Shown: positions 1 to 8,430 of the stretch, in pieces
Layout of the letters: each line of letters starts with the position of its first letter
Numbering within the stretch: the stretch's first letter is position 1
Assembly (NCBI RefSeq): GCF_024707545.1
Contig: NZ_CP062229.1
Location: 3,453,501-3,517,500, forward strand
Direction: 5' to 3'
Length of the DNA stretch: 64,000 nucleotides
DNA from: Mesorhizobium onobrychidis
GTDB taxonomy: Bacteria; Pseudomonadota; Alphaproteobacteria; Rhizobiales; Rhizobiaceae
The notes under the pieces: model-generated
Told to the model about the DNA's origin: nothing
Databases searched by the model: none
Seen by the model: only the letters and a program-made list of their open reading frames with translations
Translations under genes and position numbers: made by a program

Positions 1-236
1 GCGATGCGGGTGGTCAAGACACGCGTCTTGCCGGTGCCGGCGCCGGCCAGCACCAGAACCGGACCCTCGGTGGTTTCCACCGCCAGCCGCTGTTCGGGGT
101 TGAGCCCGTTCAGATAGTCGGGCGCATTGGTGTGGCCGCTGCGGGCAGCCATGGCGCGCGCGGCAATGCCGGACGGGGCCGTGGGCCGCGCATTCGGTTC
201 GTCAAAAAAGGGCATGTCTTCCGAAAAGCCGGACAT
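1..236 (-). CDS. ATP-dependent DNA helicase, UvrD/PcrA family (N-terminal part, cut by window edge)
   Basis: Superfamily 1 3'-5' DNA helicase used in repair and replication. Only the first ~78 codons lie in the window; the gene runs off the left edge. Translating the complement from the ATG at 236 gives a ~45-residue polar leader, then the Q-motif region ([10 protein letters not shown]) and a Walker A loop ([15 protein letters not shown]), the standard start of UvrD, PcrA or Rep proteins. The N-terminal extension before the Q-motif is usual for alphaproteobacterial UvrD. The next gene, at 456, is divergent. UvrD and PcrA cannot be told apart from this fragment. Confidence 0.85.
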   Translation of the reverse strand, partial: MSGFSEDMPFFDEPNARPTAPSGIAARAMAARSGHTNAPDYLNGLNPEQRLAVETTEGPVLVLAGAGTGKTRVLTTRI

Positions 237-455
237 TGTCCCCGAATGTAGTGATTCGGCAGCGAAAGGCCAGAAGTGTCTCCGTTTTGTTCTCAATCCA
301 GGCGGGGGAGTTACAAATCCGGTAGAACACCACCTATAGCGCCAGCCTGCTTGACAGCCATGCCGGGCCGGAGAAAGTTGTGCTCGGGGCAGGAACGCAA
401 TGCCGGGTTGCCCATTGACGCGTGCGAAGCGCGCACCAGTCGAAGGAGCATCGTT

Positions 456-2768
456 TTGGCTGTCGTCATCACCTCCCTCATCCTTTTCCTCATCGGCCTG
501 GTACTCGGCGGCGGCGGCATCTGGTTAGCTTCGCTAGGCGGCAGTTGGTATTACATCATTGCCGGCATAGCCTTCCTCGTCGCTGCCTGGCTGCTCTACA
601 GGCGCAAATCCATGGCGCTGTGGCTGTACGCGGCGATCGTCATCGGCACGCTTTGCTGGGCGGTCTGGGAAACCGGCTTCGACTGGTGGGAGCTCGGTCC
701 GCGCGGCGGCATTATCGTGCTTATCGCGTTGTGGCTGCTGACACCGTGGGCGCGGGGCGGGCTCACCGGTCCCGATGGACGCGCGCCGCTGATCCTCGCC
801 GTGCTGGCGTCGATCGGCGTCGCCGGCTATTCGATGACGACCGATCCAAAGGATATTGCCGGCGAACTCAACACCGACAAGGTGACGCCGACCGCCGATC
901 TCGGCGGCAACGTGCCAGGCGGCGAATGGCACTATTACGGTCGCACGACGTACGGCCAGCGCTATTCGCCGCTCGACCAGATCACCCCCGAAAACGTTGC
1001 CAATTTGCAGCCGGCCTGGACCTATCGCACCGGCGATGTGAAAGGGCCCGACGACGTCAGTGAGACGACCTATCAGGTGACGCCGTTGAAGGTTGCCGAC
1101 ACGCTCTACATCTGCACGCCGCACAATTTCGCCATCGCTATCGACGCCGCGACCGGCAAGGAGAAATGGCGCTTCGATCCCAAGGTCAAGCTGGACAAGG
1201 ACCGCCAGCACCAGACCTGCCGCGGCGTGTCCTATTATGCCGATGCCAAGATCGCCGCCGGCCAGCCTTGTGCGGCACGCATCTATCTGCCGACATCCGA
1301 CGCTCGGCTGATCGCGCTCGACGCCGCGAATGGCCAGGTCTGTCCCACATTTGCCGAAGGCGGCACGCTGAACCTGCTCGCCAACATGCCATATCCGAAG
1401 CCGGGCTATTATTATTCGACTTCGGCGCCGCTGATCGTCGCCAACAAGATCATCGTCGGCGGCGCGGTCAACGATAATTATTCAACGCAGGAGCCGTCCG
1501 GCGTCATCCGCGCCTTCGACGTCGACACCGGCGCCCTGATTTGGAACTGGGATTCCGGCAATCCGGACCAGACGACGCCACTGGCGCCGGGTCAGACCTA
1601 TACCCACAACTCGCCCAACATGTGGTCGACGGCGAGCGCCGACGAGAAGCTCGGCTTGCTCTATGTGCCGCTCGGCAATCAGACGCCCGACCAGCTCGGC
1701 ATGGGACGCAGCGCCAATGTCGAGAAATTCTCCTCCTCGATCACCGCGCTCGACCTCAACACCGGCCAATTGCGCTGGGTGCGGCAGACCGTGCATCATG
1801 ATCTGTGGGACATGGACGTGCCGGCGCAGCCGACGCTGGTCGACATCACCACGGCCGGCGGCGTCGTGCCGGCGCTGGTCGGGCCGACCAAGCAGGGCGA
1901 CCTCTATGTACTCGACCGGCGCAGCGGCGAGCCGATCGTCCCGGTCAACGAAGTGCCGGCGCCGGGCGGCGCGATCGAGGGCGACCACACCTCGCCGACG
2001 CAGCCGGCTTCGGATATGAGCTTCAATCCGAAGCCGCTGACCGGGGCCGACATGTGGGGCATCACCATGTTCGACCAACTGGCCTGCCGGATCGAATTGC
2101 TGAAACTGCGCTACGAGGGCCGCTACACGCCGCCGTCGCTGCAAGGCTCGCTGATCTATCCCGGCAATTTCGGCACATTCAACTGGGGCGGCGTGGCGGT
2201 CGATCCGGTCCGGCAGGTGATGTTCGGCATGCCGACATACCTGGCGTTCATCTCCAGGCTGGTGCCGCGCGCGGACGTGCCGCCGCCGGGCGATACCAAA
2301 GGCAGCGAACAGGGCCTAAACCGCAACGACGGTGCACCTTACGCAGTGATATTGAAGCCGTTTTTGTCGCCGCTCGGCATTCCCTGCCAGGCGCCGCCCT
2401 GGGGCTATGTCGCGGGCGTCGATCTCAGGACCGGCAAGATCGTCTACAAGCACCGCAACGGCACCGTCTACGACATGACGCCGCTGCCACTGCCGTTCAA
2501 GGTCGGCGTGCCGGGCATCGGCGGGCCGATGATCACCGCCGGCGGCGTCGCCTTCCTCGGTGCCGCGGTCGACGACTTTTTCCGCGCCTATGATCTGACG
2601 ACCGGCCGGCAGCTCTGGCAGACTCGGCTGCCGGCCGGCGGGCAGTCGACACCGATGACCTACACGGTCGTCGACGGACGCCAGTTCGTGGTCATCGTCG
2701 CCGGCGGCCATGGCTCGGTCGGTACCAAGCCGGGGGATTACGTGATGGCCTATACGCTGCCGAAATAA
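456..2768 (+). CDS. gcd: membrane-bound PQQ-dependent glucose dehydrogenase
   Basis: Quinoprotein that oxidises aldoses such as glucose to the lactone in the periplasm and passes electrons to ubiquinone. Residues 1 to about 130 hold four or five hydrophobic membrane segments. From about residue 145 ([20 protein letters not shown]) the eight-bladed PQQ propeller follows, with repeated tryptophan-docking blades and the ending [20 protein letters not shown] typical of the family. Length is 770 aa, close to E. coli Gcd (796 aa). I chose the TTG at 456 because AAGGAG (443-448) lies 7 bp upstream and the protein then starts at the first membrane helix. The ATG at 276 would add an unrelated 60-residue leader. 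No PQQ synthesis genes are in the window. Confidence 0.93.
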   Translation: MAVVITSLILFLIGLVLGGGGIWLASLGGSWYYIIAGIAFLVAAWLLYRRKSMALWLYAAIVIGTLCWAVWETGFDWWELGPRGGIIVLIALWLLTPWARGGLTGPDGRAPLILAVLASIGVAGYSMTTDPKDIAGELNTDKVTPTADLGGNVPGGEWHYYGRTTYGQRYSPLDQITPENVANLQPAWTYRTGDVKGPDDVSETTYQVTPLKVADTLYICTPHNFAIAIDAATGKEKWRFDPKVKLDKDRQHQTCRGVSYYADAKIAAGQPCAARIYLPTSDARLIALDAANGQVCPTFAEGGTLNLLANMPYPKPGYYYSTSAPLIVANKIIVGGAVNDNYSTQEPSGVIRAFDVDTGALIWNWDSGNPDQTTPLAPGQTYTHNSPNMWSTASADEKLGLLYVPLGNQTPDQLGMGRSANVEKFSSSITALDLNTGQLRWVRQTVHHDLWDMDVPAQPTLVDITTAGGVVPALVGPTKQGDLYVLDRRSGEPIVPVNEVPAPGGAIEGDHTSPTQPASDMSFNPKPLTGADMWGITMFDQLACRIELLKLRYEGRYTPPSLQGSLIYPGNFGTFNWGGVAVDPVRQVMFGMPTYLAFISRLVPRADVPPPGDTKGSEQGLNRNDGAPYAVILKPFLSPLGIPCQAPPWGYVAGVDLRTGKIVYKHRNGTVYDMTPLPLPFKVGVPGIGGPMITAGGVAFLGAAVDDFFRAYDLTTGRQLWQTRLPAGGQSTPMTYTVVDGRQFVVIVAGGHGSVGTKPGDYVMAYTLPK

Positions 2769-2773
2769 GGCGT

Positions 2774-2932
2774 TCAGTCGTTGGTTTTCGAGCGGCTTCC
2801 GGTAGGCCGGCGCCGGTTGCTGCGGACCTTGACCGTCGATCGCCTGGCCGCCAAGGCGGCGGACCGCAGCGCCAGCATCGCGGCGCCGGCAAGCACGAAT
2901 GCGCTTACGAGGATCGGGGTCGGGAAGGTCAT
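2774..2932 (-). CDS. small single-membrane-segment protein, 52 aa, unknown
   Basis: A short reading frame convergent with gcd, ending 5 bp past the gcd stop. It begins MTFPTPILVSAFVLAGAAML, one membrane segment or signal anchor, and ends in a very basic tail (RRSTVKVRSNRRRPTGSRS). AGAAGGAA lies about 8 bp upstream of the ATG, a good ribosome binding site. I do not recognise the family. It could be an uncharacterised small membrane protein or a chance frame; the binding site and the hydrophobic-then-basic layout favour a real gene. Confidence 0.42.
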   Translation of the reverse strand: MTFPTPILVSAFVLAGAAMLALRSAALAARRSTVKVRSNRRRPTGSRSKTND

Positions 2933-3215
2933 GAGCGTTGTTCCTTCTTGTCAGAGCCAGCCACAGGGTAGGCAGGATCACTACCGGCGGCTTTCGTTCA
3001 TACTGCGGCAGCACCGCCAAGATTGTCGGAGATGACCAAAATTTGACGAAGATGCGGCGCATTCGCGTCATGGCCTTTCGGGCCGAGACCAGCAGACAGG
3101 CCTTGGCGACGACGCCGAAGAAGGCCCACGGCTGTCGCCTTGAATTATCCTAGCTAAGGAAATCGCTCCGACGGTCCATAGCCAATGCAAGCCGACCGGC
3201 GTTGTGGAGTGCATG

Positions 3216-4313
3216 CTAGTGTTGTGACTCTAACACTCGACGCCCTCGTGCGACCTTTTCAAGGATGTCAGCAGCCTTGGCGGCCCAGATGAAGGGTTTG
3301 GGGTCGGCATTGTGATGCTCCAGGTAGGCCTCGATCGCGATCGTCAGGTCGGTCACGCTGCGGAAGACGCCGCGGCGGATGGCGTCGTCGGTGATGAGCC
3401 CGAAGAAGCGCTCGACCTGGTTCAGCCAGGAGCCAGAGGTCGGCGTGAAGTGGAGGCGGAAGCGCTTATGCCGGGCAAGCCAGGCTTTGACCTTGGGATG
3501 CTTGTGGGTGGCGTAGTTGTCGACCACCAAATCCAGGGCGAAGTGCTTGGGCGTGTTGCGATCGATCGTGCGCAGGAAGCGCAGGAACTCCTGGTGGCGG
3601 TGTCGCGGCATGCATTCGCCGATGACCTTGCCGGTGGCCACGTCGAGGGCGGCAAACAGTGTCGTGGTGCCGTTGCGCTTGTAGTCATGGGTCATCGTGC
3701 CGGCCCGCCCCTTCTTGATGGGCAGCCCCGGCTGCGTGCGGTCGAGCGCCTGGATTTGGCTCTTCTCGTCGACGCAAAGCACCAGGGCTTTGTCCGGCGG
3801 GTTGAGATAAAGGCCGACGACGTCCTGGACCTTCTCGACGAACGCCTTGTCATTGGACAGCTTGAATTTTTTGATCAGATGCGGCTTCAGCCCGTGCGCT
3901 GCCCAGATGCGCTGCACGCTCGACGGGCTGAGCCCCACCACCTTGGCGAGCTTGCGCACCGACCAATGGGTGCTCGCCGGCGGCTTCTGATGCAGCGTCA
4001 TATCCACCACACGCTTGATCACCTCGGCCGAAAGCGGCGGCTTGCGGCTCGGCCGGCTGGCATCCCGCTTCAGCCCCTCAATGCCGCACGCAACGTAACG
4101 ATCACGCCAGCGATAGGCGGTTCGCTTGGTTTTGCCGGTCGCCCGTACAATCGCGGTGACGCCGTCGCCGTCCGCCCACATCAGCACGATCCGCGCCCGC
4201 CAAACCCATTTCTGTGGCGAGTTGCGGTCCGCCACCCAACCTTCCAGCGTCGCCCGATCCTCAGGAGACAACCGGATGCCCGATTCAGTTGACATGCCCT
4301 CTGACTCGCACAT
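3216..4313 (-). CDS. IS630-family transposase (DDE)
   Basis: Transposase of the surrounding element, 365 aa. The N-terminal half holds two helix-turn-helix regions (residues ~15-75, including AIVRATGKTKRTAYRWRDRY, and ~95-140, KLAKVVGLSPSSVQRIWAAHG). The DDE catalytic domain follows: first Asp in LCVDEKSQ, second in LVVDNYATH, and the acidic third residue in LNQVERFF. The length is normal for the single-ORF type. A second possible start is the ATG at 4295. The last sense codon is the final triplet of the element; the stop codon is built from the TA target duplication plus one flanking host base. Confidence 0.92.
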   Translation of the reverse strand: MCESEGMSTESGIRLSPEDRATLEGWVADRNSPQKWVWRARIVLMWADGDGVTAIVRATGKTKRTAYRWRDRYVACGIEGLKRDASRPSRKPPLSAEVIKRVVDMTLHQKPPASTHWSVRKLAKVVGLSPSSVQRIWAAHGLKPHLIKKFKLSNDKAFVEKVQDVVGLYLNPPDKALVLCVDEKSQIQALDRTQPGLPIKKGRAGTMTHDYKRNGTTTLFAALDVATGKVIGECMPRHRHQEFLRFLRTIDRNTPKHFALDLVVDNYATHKHPKVKAWLARHKRFRLHFTPTSGSWLNQVERFFGLITDDAIRRGVFRSVTDLTIAIEAYLEHHNADPKPFIWAAKAADILEKVARGRRVLESQH

Positions 4314-4353
4314 CAGAGAGCTAAAGGGAATCCTTTCGTTAGAGACGGAACAC
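3219..4353 (-). mobile_element. IS630-family insertion sequence, complete, with TA target duplication
   Basis: An insertion of about 1,135 bp bounded by TA dinucleotides at 3217-3218 and 4354-4355, the target duplication expected for IS630/Tc1-mariner elements. The ends are imperfect inverted repeats: the left end reads GTGTTGTGACTCTAAC inward and the right end reads GTGTTCCGTCTCTAAC, 13 of 16 bases the same. One intact transposase gene fills the element. It lies between the small protein after gcd and the dienelactone hydrolase gene, so it interrupts no recognisable gene. The intact transposase and matching ends suggest a fairly recent, possibly active copy. Confidence 0.88.
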
Positions 4354-4441
4354 TAGGGCCTCACTGATCCGTGACTGGACCATGCGGGCTTCCACCCTAT
4401 CTTGCGCGGCGGGAGTGTTTCCCGAAGCCGAGGAGAGCGCC

Positions 4442-5347
4442 ATGACGAAACCTAGCCCTGCCAGCCCAGCCGTCACGACACCCGCCATTACCCAGGCGAT
4501 GATCGACGCCTATGACGAATACACGCATCTGACGCTCGACCGGCGGCGCTTCATGGAACAGTTGACCAGGCTTGCCGGATCAGGTGCGGCGGCGGCCGCA
4601 ATCGCGCTGCTGCTGGCTGCGAATTCGGCCCGGGCAGCGATCATTGCCGAGGACGATTCACGCGTGACGGGCGAGGACATCAGCTATCCCGGCAGCGGTG
4701 GCGAGATGAAGGGCTATCTGGTCAAGCCGGCCGGCCAGTCCGGCAAGCTCGGCACCGTCATCGTCGTGCATGAGAACAGGGGGCTCAACCCGCATATACG
4801 CGATGTGGCGCGGCGCGTGGCGCTGGAAGGCTTCGTGGCGCTTGCCCCGGACTTCCTGTCGCCGCTCGGCGGCACGCCGGCCGACGAAGATAAGGCGCGT
4901 GAGCAGTTTTCCAAACTCGATCCGGCGCAGACCATCGCCAATGCGGTCGCAACGGTCGCGTTCCTCAAGGGACACGCGGATGGCAACGGCAAGGTCGGCG
5001 CGGTCGGCTTCTGCTGGGGCGGCGGCACGGTGAACACATTGGCTGCCAACGCGCCGGATCTGGCCGCCGCTGTCGCCTATTACGGCATGCAGCCGAAGGC
5101 CGAGGATGTGCCGAAGATCAAGGCGGCGTTGCTGCTGCATTATGCCGGGCTCGACACCCGCATCAATGCCGGCATCGACGCTTTCAAGAAGGAACTCGAT
5201 GCAGCCAAGGTCGAGTACACGGTCTATGTCTATGAAGGCGCCAATCATGCCTTCAACAATGACACGTCCGCGGCCCGCTACGACAAGAACGCGGCGGACC
5301 TCGCCTGGGGCCGGACGAGCGCCTTCCTCAGGGAGAAGCTGGCGTAA
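4442..5347 (+). CDS. dienelactone hydrolase family protein, Tat-exported
   Basis: Alpha/beta hydrolase of the carboxymethylenebutenolidase type, 301 aa. A twin-arginine signal is visible near residues 33-60 (DRRRFMEQLTRLAG, then an alanine-rich hydrophobic core ending NSARA), so it is probably a periplasmic enzyme. The Cys-Asp-His triad is seen as GFCWGGG (Cys about residue 191), YAGLDTR (Asp about 237) and NHAFN (His about 268). The ATG at 4442 is preceded by GAGGAG. An upstream ATG at 4382 would only add 20 residues without a binding site. Its 5' end is about 85 bp from the IS630 element, so its promoter may lie in or next to the element. The substrate is unknown. Confidence 0.9.
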   Translation: MTKPSPASPAVTTPAITQAMIDAYDEYTHLTLDRRRFMEQLTRLAGSGAAAAAIALLLAANSARAAIIAEDDSRVTGEDISYPGSGGEMKGYLVKPAGQSGKLGTVIVVHENRGLNPHIRDVARRVALEGFVALAPDFLSPLGGTPADEDKAREQFSKLDPAQTIANAVATVAFLKGHADGNGKVGAVGFCWGGGTVNTLAANAPDLAAAVAYYGMQPKAEDVPKIKAALLLHYAGLDTRINAGIDAFKKELDAAKVEYTVYVYEGANHAFNNDTSAARYDKNAADLAWGRTSAFLREKLA

Positions 5348-5608
5348 CAGCTTGCTGTCATGCGAGCGACGGCGCCCAGCCCGCCTCGAAAGCAGTTGCC
5401 GGCTGCAAGCCCGGCTCCCCCAGAACACATCAAAGCCTCGAAGACATTCGTGCGACTATCATCAGCGTATCAGTCCGAGTTCCGGCTTTGGGTGGCAGTT
5501 TTGTCGGCTCCTTGCGTTGTCATTCACATGCGGGCCTTCGCCGCCTTCGACGCAGCGCAGTGGCTTGAGCGAGTACGTCCTGAGCTGGCCCGAAGCGACG
5601 GCCTGACG

Positions 5609-5690
5609 TTACTTCACGACCTTGATGACCGGTCGCTTCCAGGTGCCGTCGAGGATGGCCTCGTCGGGCCAATAGGACAGTGCTGACGGG
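5609..5690 (-). pseudogene. remnant of a DUF1254/DUF1214 gene (C-terminal end only)
   Basis: On the complement, a short stretch ends in ALSYWPDEAILDGTWKRP and a few more residues before a TAA at 5609-5611. This strongly resembles the last residues of DUF1214 proteins, which end in a Y-W/S-P...DG.W.PP.V pattern. Nothing upstream continues the domain, so only the 3' end of a former gene remains. The rest of 5348-5781 (about 430 bp) shows no coding signal I trust. Confidence 0.38.
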
Positions 5691-5781
5691 CAGGTCCAAT
5701 CACGAAAATGGCGGACAACACTGCCCGCCGTTCTCGACTTCGTCAAAGCGGCTGCGCCTAAAGCGCGTCGCGGTTGCCCCT

Positions 5782-6075
5782 CTATTGGTGGCCGCCGAGC
5801 TGAAAGCCCATCTGGCAGAAATCGGGATGCTTGGCTTTCAAGACGTCGTCGTTGCAATCCGCCAGCATATCGGCGCGATCCTCGTCCTTCAGGGCCTTCC
5901 ACGCGGCAGTGAAGTCGGCTTCCGGCTTCAAGGTCGTCATGCTGGCGTCGGTGTAGAAAGGCGACATCGTCGCCGCATCGTCGAGCGCCGAAGTGCCGTC
6001 CGCTCTCTTGGATAGCGCGGCGCCGGTCGTCACCGAAAGCGCCAATACGCCTATGCAAATAATCTTGATTTTCAT
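5782..6075 (-). CDS. small secreted protein of unknown function, 97 aa
   Basis: Begins MKIKIICIGVLALSVTTGAALS, a clear Sec signal peptide, followed by about 75 residues, mostly polar, with two cysteines (DCND and DFCQ) that could form a disulfide in the periplasm. The ATG at 6075 has GGAGG 7 bp upstream; the ATG at 6081 sits too close to that site. I do not recognise the family. The gene stands alone: the DUF1214 remnant lies downstream, and 6076-6478 (about 400 bp) upstream contains no feature I can support. Confidence 0.65.
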   Translation of the reverse strand: MKIKIICIGVLALSVTTGAALSKRADGTSALDDAATMSPFYTDASMTTLKPEADFTAAWKALKDEDRADMLADCNDDVLKAKHPDFCQMGFQLGGHQ

Positions 6076-6478
6076 GATCATTCCTCCGGCTTGGTTGAGG
6101 TCGTCCGCAGACTGCATCCCACCGCTACCTGAAATGCCGAACGACTCATATTGTCCTTGTGGGCAAAACTCCCCTCCATCAAGGCAGGGCGCAATCTGCC
6201 TCGGGAAAATTGCAACTCAGGCACACCACGCGAAGCACTCCAGTCCCTGATGTTCATTCGGCCAAAGGTCTATGCGGACATCGACTACGACCCAGCCGAA
6301 TGACCGCTTTGGTTCCATGGATGTATCTTGGTGTAGAACCCGGCAACGACCGCATCGCGGCCGCAAGTCGAAGTTCAAACTAAGGCATCGCCAGAACGCC
6401 GCTGCAGAACAGGACGACGGTGCCTTGACGTCCGGGGCCCGACTATAGAAGGGATCGGAAAGCAATGCTTTCAGGCGC

Positions 6479-7387
6479 TTATGAAGTTGGCGCCGGCTTG
6501 TGGAAGGCGACGCCGGCCACCACAAGCGCGACGCCGAGGCAGTCGGTAGGGCCGGGTATCTGGCGCAGCACAATGACGCCGATCAGCGTGGCGGTGACCG
6601 GCAGCAACGCCAGCATCAGCGCGAAGCTCGATCGCGGCAGCCGCGACATGGCAAGCTGGTCGCAGATATAGGGGATGACAGACGAGCAGATGCCGACGCC
6701 GATGGCGGCGATGAGCAGCGGCGGCACCGAGAAAGCCGGCAGCGCATCGGTGAAGCCGATCGGCAGCACGATGAGGCAGGCGACCGCCATGGCGGCACCC
6801 AGGCCGGCGATGCCGTCGCCAGCGCCGGCGCGGGCAACGCGATGGCCAAGGACGATATAGCCGACGAACAGCGCGCCGTTCAGGAAGGCCCAGAACAGGC
6901 CGATCGGGTCGCTTGACCATTTGACATCGATCAGCAGCAAGGTGCCGATGACGGCAACGGCAAGGGCTGCGAGATTGCGCGGGCTCCTGACGCCTACCAG
7001 CGCGACGCCGATGGTGCCGACGAATTCGATCGCCGCGACCAGCGAGATCGGCAAACGGTCGAGCGCCAGGTAGAAGGCGCAATTCATCACGCCAAGGCAA
7101 GCACCAAAAGCGAGAAGCAGCAGTCTTGTCGGCCGGTCGGCGCGGACGAAGACCGTCCATGGCCGGGTCAGCGGCGCGAAAACCAGGGTGGCGGTGACGA
7201 TGCGCAGCCAGGCCATGCCGAGCACGCCGACATGCGGGAAAAGCAGCACGGCGAATGCCGGCCCGAGATAATGGAACACGGCGCTGACGCCGAACCAGAC
7301 ATGCGGCGGCAGCGAGGTCGCCAGCTTGCCAAAAACAGGGCCGGCGAGCGCAGGGACTGCGCCTGGGGCTTGCGCTTGATCATCCAT
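6479..7387 (-). CDS. EamA/DMT-superfamily exporter (RhtA-like)
   Basis: Ten-helix inner-membrane transporter, 302 aa, made of two EamA repeats (about residues 35-155 and 170-295). The second begins at GLFWAFLNGALFVGYIVLGH. Best fit is the RhtA-like group that exports threonine, homoserine or other amino acids and metabolites. It is divergent from an Lrp/AsnC regulator with 89 bp between them, a common arrangement in which the regulator senses an amino acid and switches on its exporter. The substrate cannot be read from the sequence. The ATG at 7387 has only a weak binding site. Confidence 0.88.
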   Translation of the reverse strand: MDDQAQAPGAVPALAGPVFGKLATSLPPHVWFGVSAVFHYLGPAFAVLLFPHVGVLGMAWLRIVTATLVFAPLTRPWTVFVRADRPTRLLLLAFGACLGVMNCAFYLALDRLPISLVAAIEFVGTIGVALVGVRSPRNLAALAVAVIGTLLLIDVKWSSDPIGLFWAFLNGALFVGYIVLGHRVARAGAGDGIAGLGAAMAVACLIVLPIGFTDALPAFSVPPLLIAAIGVGICSSVIPYICDQLAMSRLPRSSFALMLALLPVTATLIGVIVLRQIPGPTDCLGVALVVAGVAFHKPAPTS

Positions 7388-7391
7388 AGGA

Positions 7392-7432
7392 TCATTATCG
7401 CAGGCAATCTTTCCGGTTTATATGGATAATGA
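7392..7432. promoter_or_regulatory. candidate Lrp operator between EamA exporter and Lrp gene
   Basis: A perfect 8-bp inverted repeat, TCATTATC at 7392-7399 and GATAATGA at 7425-7432, with a 25-bp spacer. A third related half, ATCATT, lies at 7445-7450. It fills the short divergent promoter region, so it is the natural site for the adjacent Lrp-type regulator. The match is by eye and untested. Confidence 0.45.
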
Positions 7433-7476
7433 CCAGCCAAAGAGATCATTGATTTCCCAAAACCGAGGAGTTTTCC

Positions 7477-7956
7477 CTGAAACGCCTTCGAAACGAAAAT
7501 TCCGACCTGGATGCGGCTGATCTGAAAATCCTGCGCCTGCTGGAAAAGGATGCGCGCACCAGCACCGCTGAACTGGCGCGCTCGGTCGGCCTGTCGGCGC
7601 CGAGCGTGGCCGAGCGCATTCGGCGGCTGCAGGAGAGCGGCGTGATCGAGGCCTACACGGTGCGGATCAATCCGGCCGCGCTCGGCATGAAGCTGTCGGC
7701 ATGGCTGCGGATCAGGCCGGTGCCCGGGCAACTGGCTGTAGTGGCCGAGATCATCCGCGATTTGCCGGAAATCGCCCAGTGCGACCGGGTGACCGGCGAG
7801 GACTGTTTCATCGCGCTGGCGCATGTCGGCTCGATGGCCGACCTCGAACGGGTGATCGACCGGATCATTCCGTTTGCGATGACCGACACCGCGATCATCC
7901 AGTCGTCACCAGTGGTGGCGCGTTCGCCGCTGGAGGCAGTGAAGCACCAGCCCTGA
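7477..7956 (+). CDS. Lrp/AsnC-family transcriptional regulator with apparent CTG start
   Basis: Regulator of 159 aa. The N-terminal winged helix-turn-helix begins LDAADLKILRLLEKDARTS and contains AELARSVGLSAPSVAERIRRL; the C-terminal half is the RAM/ligand-binding domain (LRIRPVPGQL to about residue 150). No ATG, GTG or TTG lies between the in-frame stop at 7450 and the helix-turn-helix; the first in-frame ATG is inside the protein, well past it. A CTG at 7477 follows GAGGAG (7465-7470) with 6-bp spacing and gives the right N-terminus. It is divergent from the EamA exporter, its probable target. Confidence 0.85.
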   Translation: MKRLRNENSDLDAADLKILRLLEKDARTSTAELARSVGLSAPSVAERIRRLQESGVIEAYTVRINPAALGMKLSAWLRIRPVPGQLAVVAEIIRDLPEIAQCDRVTGEDCFIALAHVGSMADLERVIDRIIPFAMTDTAIIQSSPVVARSPLEAVKHQP

Positions 7957-8000
7957 TGTTGAAGGGCGAGTGAGCATCTGTCAGCAAGCACCATTGGCGA

Positions 8001-8035
8001 AGCTGCCAATCTCCCCCGCAAGGGGGGAGATCGGA
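8001..8035. repeat. intergenic palindrome of a type common in Mesorhizobium
   Basis: AGCTGCCAATCTCCCCC at 8001-8017 followed by GGGGGAGAT at 8023-8031 gives a 9-bp perfect stem with a 5-base loop. From memory, this AGCTGCCNATCTCCCCC...GGGGGAGAT sequence is a frequent intergenic palindrome in Mesorhizobium genomes, related in style to rhizobial intergenic mosaic elements. There is no T-run after the stem, so it is not a standard terminator. Confidence 0.5.
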
Positions 8036-8116
8036 CTTCGCTTCGGCTTTCGCCAACGACCAACGCTGGAAGGCAAGCGGGGCGGGCAAACCGGAAAGTA
8101 TTTCTCCCCGCACCGA

Positions 8117-8314
8117 TCAGGCGTGGCCGCGCTTCATCCGCGCTTGCTTCAGGATGGCGCGCCAGCGGATCATGGCGAAAGGGATCGGCTCGTTGTTGTT
8201 GGCGATGTTAAAAATCTCGTTGTTGAGGTTCTTCAGCGAGCGCCAGAAATCATAGTCGGTGATGCGTGGGTCGGCCGCCAGCCTGTCCGCCTCGACCTTG
8301 ATGTCGGTTTTCAT
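8117..8314 (-). CDS. conserved small protein, 65 aa, unknown
   Basis: Small soluble protein starting MKTDIKVEADRLAADP and ending in a basic stretch (RWRAILKQARMKRGHA). It carries an N-rich middle (NLNNEIFNIANNN) and no membrane segment. The ATG at 8314 has GGGGAA about 6 bp upstream; an upstream ATG at 8386 has no binding site. I recall rhizobial hypothetical proteins of this look but no function. It lies downstream of the thioesterase on the same strand, with a 110-bp gap and a possible terminator between. Confidence 0.6.
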   Translation of the reverse strand: MKTDIKVEADRLAADPRITDYDFWRSLKNLNNEIFNIANNNEPIPFAMIRWRAILKQARMKRGHA

Positions 8315-8410
8315 GCACGTTCCCCGAACCGCTTCAGCCCCGCCGCCCGTGCGGACGGTTTTCGAACGCCGCGCTGAGTCGTTCAACGCCTCAATTCGGC
8401 TTGTTCACGT

Positions 8411-8430
8411 TAAAACCTTGGTAAGGTTAA
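8411..8430 (-). terminator. possible weak terminator after thioesterase gene
   Basis: On the complement AACCTT-ACC-AAGGTT forms a 6-bp hairpin followed by TTTT. It overlaps the stop codon of the thioesterase gene. The stem is short, so the call is tentative. Confidence 0.3.

Noticed and set aside
276..455. Upstream ATG for gcd
   Set aside because: Would add 60 unrelated residues; the TTG at 456 has a ribosome binding site and fits the family start.
8009..8031. CCCCC/GGGGG hairpin as a terminator for the Lrp gene
   Set aside because: No T-run follows; the sequence fits a dispersed palindrome better.
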